The notes under the pieces: generated by a model
The model's database searches: none
Told to the model about the DNA's origin: nothing
What the model saw: the letters and a program-made list of their open reading frames with translations, nothing else
Part shown: piece by piece, positions 15,847 to 18,668 of the stretch
How positions within the stretch are numbered: position 1 is the first letter of the stretch
Layout: every line of letters starts with the position of its first letter
NCBI GenBank assembly: GCA_964391735.1
Contig: CAYMNF010000043.1
Span: 1 to 18,668 of the forward strand
DNA length: 18,668 nucleotides
Direction of reading: 5' to 3'
Origin: CAG-1031 sp964391735
Lineage (GTDB): Bacteria > Bacteroidota > Bacteroidia > Bacteroidales > Muribaculaceae
Program-made: the position numbers and the translations under genes

Positions 15847-16893
15847 TTATTTGTTGTTATTCAATGGTAGTTCAACTTCAACGGGGTCGCCCCAGCCTGA
15901 GACATTGACGTCAAAGGGAGATCCTCCATCTCCAATGTTCTGGTCATCCTCAACCCTGATACCGCCAATGCGTATCACACCACCACGGGGCTGGTTGACA
16001 ATTTGGTCGGTTACGTCAAAGTTGTACTCAACATATTTACCACCGGTCAGGCGCACCTCAAGGTTCACAACAATGGGCACTGTTGAGTTTGCCCTTTTGG
16101 TTTTACCATAATACTCGTCGGGGAAAGAAGGGATACCGAACGAGCGCACATGTGCCTCGCAGCCGTAGTCGGTCATTACGCAGTCATACAGCAGTATCAC
16201 CGTCTGGTCTGATGTCGCACCGGTGCGCAGATACACCGACTCGGCCATGCCGCCCAATGCACCGCGGGCAATGGCAACATGTTGGCGTCCATACTCAAAC
16301 TCATAGCGGATGACGTATGTATATACCAACGGCTGCATCTTCACCTTCAGCGGGTGGGTGGTGTGGTTATCAACATAGGGGAGTTCCTCAACGTAGGCTG
16401 CGTAAAGCAAATCCGGTGGATTGGCCGTTCGGGTCTCAGGGGCTAAGGATTGCAGGTATGAGAGTGCATCACCCACGCGTGAGCGCGAAGTGGTTGTGGC
16501 GCGCGCCTCATTCAGCAACGCCATATCCTGCAGCACAATGTATTCCGTGTCACCGTTATACAGCAGGTATGACTGGTTTTGATCGTTGTCAATTGTGAAT
16601 TTTCCACCCTTTATGTTAAGGAAGTGGTTCTCATGTGAGCCGTCGCGGTTGAATTTTACCAGATTCACCCACTCGGGCATATCAGGGCGAAGGGTCTCGT
16701 ACTCAAAGCCATGGAAGCCGGCATCCCAACTGTCAAAGTGGTGCATACCATAGTCGCGCTCCCACTCCTGCTCCCAATCCAGCTCAACACTGACTGAGGG
16801 GAAGTGGTCATAGCACAAATCCTTTCGGCATGATGTCAGAAGCGGCAGCATGCTCAGGACAACAGCTATTATGTAATATCTGTACCTCCTCAT
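15847..16893 (-). CDS. DUF5119 lipoprotein of the fimbria unit
   Basis: A lipoprotein of 348 residues that I assign to DUF5119, a Bacteroidales family found beside fimbrillin genes. The signal sequence ends in lipobox LLTSC (acylated C22), followed by RKDLCYDHFPSV, the characteristic beginning of the family. The mature protein is predicted beta-rich, with conserved-looking stretches VELDWEQEWERDYG near 36-49 and a C-terminal GGVIRIGGIRVEDDQN segment. By analogy with the anchor proteins of type V pili it may be the anchor or an accessory subunit, which is inference. Its ATG overlaps the stop of the DUF3575 gene as ATGA, so the two are probably translated together, consistent with working as a pair at the outer membrane. 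Confidence 0.8.
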   Translation of the reverse strand: MRRYRYYIIAVVLSMLPLLTSCRKDLCYDHFPSVSVELDWEQEWERDYGMHHFDSWDAGFHGFEYETLRPDMPEWVNLVKFNRDGSHENHFLNIKGGKFTIDNDQNQSYLLYNGDTEYIVLQDMALLNEARATTTSRSRVGDALSYLQSLAPETRTANPPDLLYAAYVEELPYVDNHTTHPLKVKMQPLVYTYVIRYEFEYGRQHVAIARGALGGMAESVYLRTGATSDQTVILLYDCVMTDYGCEAHVRSFGIPSFPDEYYGKTKRANSTVPIVVNLEVRLTGGKYVEYNFDVTDQIVNQPRGGVIRIGGIRVEDDQNIGDGGSPFDVNVSGWGDPVEVELPLNNNK

Positions 16894-18233
16894 CTTGCCG
16901 ACTCTCTGAGTTTAGGTTTGTTAATCTCCCCGAAACGCCATGCAATCGAGAATTGTAGCTTAACTGGCCCGAAGTAGTTCAAGTCCTTTGTGCGCAAATA
17001 TACATGGTGATTGTCAATAGGCTGATACTCCTTGTATCGGGTATATATGTAGCCAACGCCAACCTGCGCCTCAAACGAGAATGTGCGCGTAATGGGCCAC
17101 ATATATCCAACGGTGAGGCCTGACATAACGCCCCAGCCATGATAGCCCGGCGAGCCGTTCTGCAGGTCGTACCATCCGCCGCCGGCAATGACGCCGACAT
17201 TCAGCCCGTGCCACGGTTCACGCGGGTTAATCCAGTATTTTCCCTCCCCGTCAATCAGGGCCAGACGATAGCTCTTGTTATGCGAATATTTGCCCCACCA
17301 AGCCACGTTGCCCTCGACGGCTACCGACCAATTGTCGGTTATCAGCCACTCCAATTCAAAATTGGGCAACAAAATGCCATCGTACAACATGTTTGACTTC
17401 AAGGCAAACCGGGGGTCAAAAGTATAAGGAGAGGCCTCAGAGCCGCCTTCAAGGAGTTTCGTCAGCTCTTCAACATTCACTTCCGTATTGTCTGTCTCTG
17501 AGTCTGAAGTTTGGGCTGAAGACAATTCGGATGCGGAAAAGTCGCCGGACACCTCTGCCTCCTGAACTGATACCGCCGTTACGTTCATTAGGGTCTCATT
17601 GTCTGACGAAGTCCTCGATACCTGCTCGGCCCCGGCACTCACCGGTTGGCTTTGTTTGGTGTATAGCGACACAGCTACCGAGTTGCGCAGTTGGGGGAAC
17701 AGATGCTCGAACATCCATCTATAGGGACGCCCGCCCCTGAGGTCCATCAGCTGCTTCTTGCGGCCGTCAACAATGCGACCGTTGCCATCAAAAACTGTTA
17801 TCGGGGTATGGTCAATAATGTCTAATATCTTGGCACGCGACGGCACTTCCGGGGTCTCGGCAACCAATCGCCGCAACTCTCCCCAGTCCACTCCCTGTGG
17901 TTCTGCCTTTATGACATCGCGTGGTATGTCAGCTCTATCCATAATCAGTTTTACGATAGAATTGCACCTTTCCACTGACAATTGTGCATTAAACGGGTCC
18001 GAGCCGTCGGGCGACGTGTTGGACCTCACTACTACCTCTCCAAGATTATCCGACTGATAGGTTGCACGAACCTTATCGATGAATTCATCCATCGATTTTG
18101 CATTGCCATCCAGGGCACCGTCATATTGTGATTCGCCTATCTTGAAGTAGACTTTTACTGTATCTGAAGCGGTTTCCCCGTAAACTAAAACAGCAATCAA
18201 TAAGGCAAGTGTACAAACTATAGTCTTTTTCAT
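16890..18233 (-). CDS. OmpA-like plus DUF3575 outer membrane protein
   Basis: A two-domain envelope protein of 447 residues and first gene of the fimbria unit. After a signal peptide (about 1-19) comes an OmpA-like periplasmic domain (about 27-120) with VYFKIGES, the GSDPFNAQLSVERC segment and EPQGVDW. Residues 120-190 contain a conserved-looking VPSRAKILDIID and GGRPYRWMFEHLFPQLR segment. A Ser/Glu/Thr-rich linker (about 195-265) leads to a DUF3575 domain (about 272-435), with alternating aromatic strands such as NWSVAVEGNVAWWG and SGLTVGYMWP, probably an outer membrane beta-barrel. Relative to OmpA, the Asp that binds the peptide of peptidoglycan is Ser (S74), while the Arg is kept (R89). 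I infer an anchor linking the fimbria to the cell wall. Confidence 0.8.
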   Translation of the reverse strand: MKKTIVCTLALLIAVLVYGETASDTVKVYFKIGESQYDGALDGNAKSMDEFIDKVRATYQSDNLGEVVVRSNTSPDGSDPFNAQLSVERCNSIVKLIMDRADIPRDVIKAEPQGVDWGELRRLVAETPEVPSRAKILDIIDHTPITVFDGNGRIVDGRKKQLMDLRGGRPYRWMFEHLFPQLRNSVAVSLYTKQSQPVSAGAEQVSRTSSDNETLMNVTAVSVQEAEVSGDFSASELSSAQTSDSETDNTEVNVEELTKLLEGGSEASPYTFDPRFALKSNMLYDGILLPNFELEWLITDNWSVAVEGNVAWWGKYSHNKSYRLALIDGEGKYWINPREPWHGLNVGVIAGGGWYDLQNGSPGYHGWGVMSGLTVGYMWPITRTFSFEAQVGVGYIYTRYKEYQPIDNHHVYLRTKDLNYFGPVKLQFSIAWRFGEINKPKLRESAR

Positions 18234-18253
18234 GCAACTTCTGTTTTCGCCAT

Positions 18254-18274
18254 TTTATGATTCCATGTCATAAA
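18254..18274 (-). promoter_or_regulatory. Hairpin in the leader of the fimbria unit
   Basis: The 7-base arms TTTATGA (18254-18260) and TCATAAA (18268-18274) pair perfectly around a seven-base loop. The hairpin lies about 20 bases upstream of the DUF3575-gene ATG within the roughly 117-base leader, where it could affect ribosome access. It is short and AT-rich, so significance is uncertain. Confidence 0.35.
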
Positions 18275-18356
18275 CAACGAGGGAAGATTAATGAAGAAAA
18301 AAAATGGTGGTCTATTTTGCCAATTGTTAAATTCTGTGTAATAGTTTTTCTTAGTG

Positions 18357-18364
18357 CAAAGTTA
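18357..18364 (-). promoter_or_regulatory. Promoter of the fimbria unit (-7 box)
   Basis: Read on the minus strand the box is TAACTTTG followed by CACTA, an exact match to TAnnTTTG. Transcription should begin near 18350, giving a leader of about 117 bases before the ATG at 18233. The upstream spacer is almost wholly A/T, and no clear TTG is seen at -33. An imperfect 21-base palindrome (18361-18381) overlaps the box. Confidence 0.7.
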
Positions 18365-18668
18365 ATAAAAAATTTATTTACATAAAAAACAAAAATCCGC
18401 TTTTTGCTCCAAAACTCTCTTTGCCAGCAATTTTTATTATTCCCCAAGCCTGGGGCAGCCGGTTTCGCTATTTCATTGTGCATTATATGTCTATAATCCC
18501 GCCGGTTCAGGGCGCGGGGGTTAAAAACGTTGTTGTATAGAACCGTTTACTGTTTGTGCACTCTTAATACGTAACCGGGTGCCTGTTTATTATATCCCCC
18601 CATTGCATATTTTTTTCTTGGTGAAAATTCAGGCATAGGTTGCAAGGATGCAAAAAACTTCATATCTT
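18365..18668. other. Intergenic DNA with no supported gene
   Basis: No gene is supported in this stretch. It begins with the A/T-rich upstream side of the fimbria promoter. It then holds a small GC hairpin (18442-18455) and a C/G-rich patch near 18499-18520, neither followed by a U-run. No exact TAnnTTTG box or tRNA-like arm was found on either strand. Reading frames here are short and one crosses the promoter. The next gene must lie beyond the window. Confidence 0.7.

Noticed and set aside
18442..18455. Small hairpin CCCCAAGCCTGGGG considered as a terminator
   Set aside because: It has a five-base stem and no U-run on either side.
18268..18483. 71-codon minus-strand frame upstream of the DUF3575 gene
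   Set aside because: It crosses the clear promoter box at 18357 and has no family features.

Overview
The window is chromosomal DNA from a member of the Bacteroidota, most likely a Bacteroidales gut commensal; the Muribaculaceae are a plausible family but unproven. Four transcription units begin with exact TAnnTTTG boxes, the -7 element typical of this phylum, and Shine-Dalgarno sequences are weak or absent. The fimbrillin, DUF5119, DUF3575 and DUF4292 families are also characteristic of the phylum. I see no rRNA, tRNA, insertion sequence, phage or CRISPR array.

Layout, left to right. (1) Positions 23-4369, plus strand: a two-gene unit of a bifunctional (p)ppGpp synthetase/hydrolase (rel/spoT type) and a membrane 7TM-HD phosphodiesterase of the PgpH type. 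(2) Positions 4378-5274, minus strand: a secreted esterase-family alpha/beta hydrolase. It converges on the phosphodiesterase gene, and one hairpin contains both stop codons. (3) Positions 5391-7789, plus strand: an NhaD-type Na+/H+ antiporter followed by a Na+/Ca2+ exchanger family protein. (4) Positions 8073-14507, minus strand: a likely six-gene operon, dut - TPR protein - DUF4292 lipoprotein - EnvC-like LytM protein - pncA - pncB. The last four genes overlap end to start. (5) Positions 14639-18364, minus strand: a self-contained three-gene fimbria-type unit (OmpA-like/DUF3575 outer membrane protein, DUF5119 lipoprotein, fimbrillin-family lipoprotein) with its own promoter and a strong intrinsic terminator. 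(6) Positions 18365-18668 hold upstream DNA with no gene that I can support.

How the genes may work together. Unit 1 pairs two nucleotide second-messenger enzymes, (p)ppGpp and probably c-di-AMP. Unit 3 is ion homeostasis, a process that c-di-AMP commonly controls elsewhere. Unit 4 joins nucleotide hygiene (dUTPase), outer-membrane lipoprotein biogenesis (a TPR protein plus a LolB-like DUF4292 protein), septal peptidoglycan control (EnvC-like) and NAD salvage (nicotinamide to nicotinate to NaMN). Unit 5 looks like a minimal surface fimbria or adhesin system with an outer membrane anchor.

The least described parts are the DUF3575/DUF5119/fimbrillin unit and the TPR-DUF4292-EnvC block. The second resembles, in order and sequence pattern, the TPR-lolB neighbourhood of gammaproteobacteria. 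All functional statements come from reading the sequence and from family knowledge; no searches were run.
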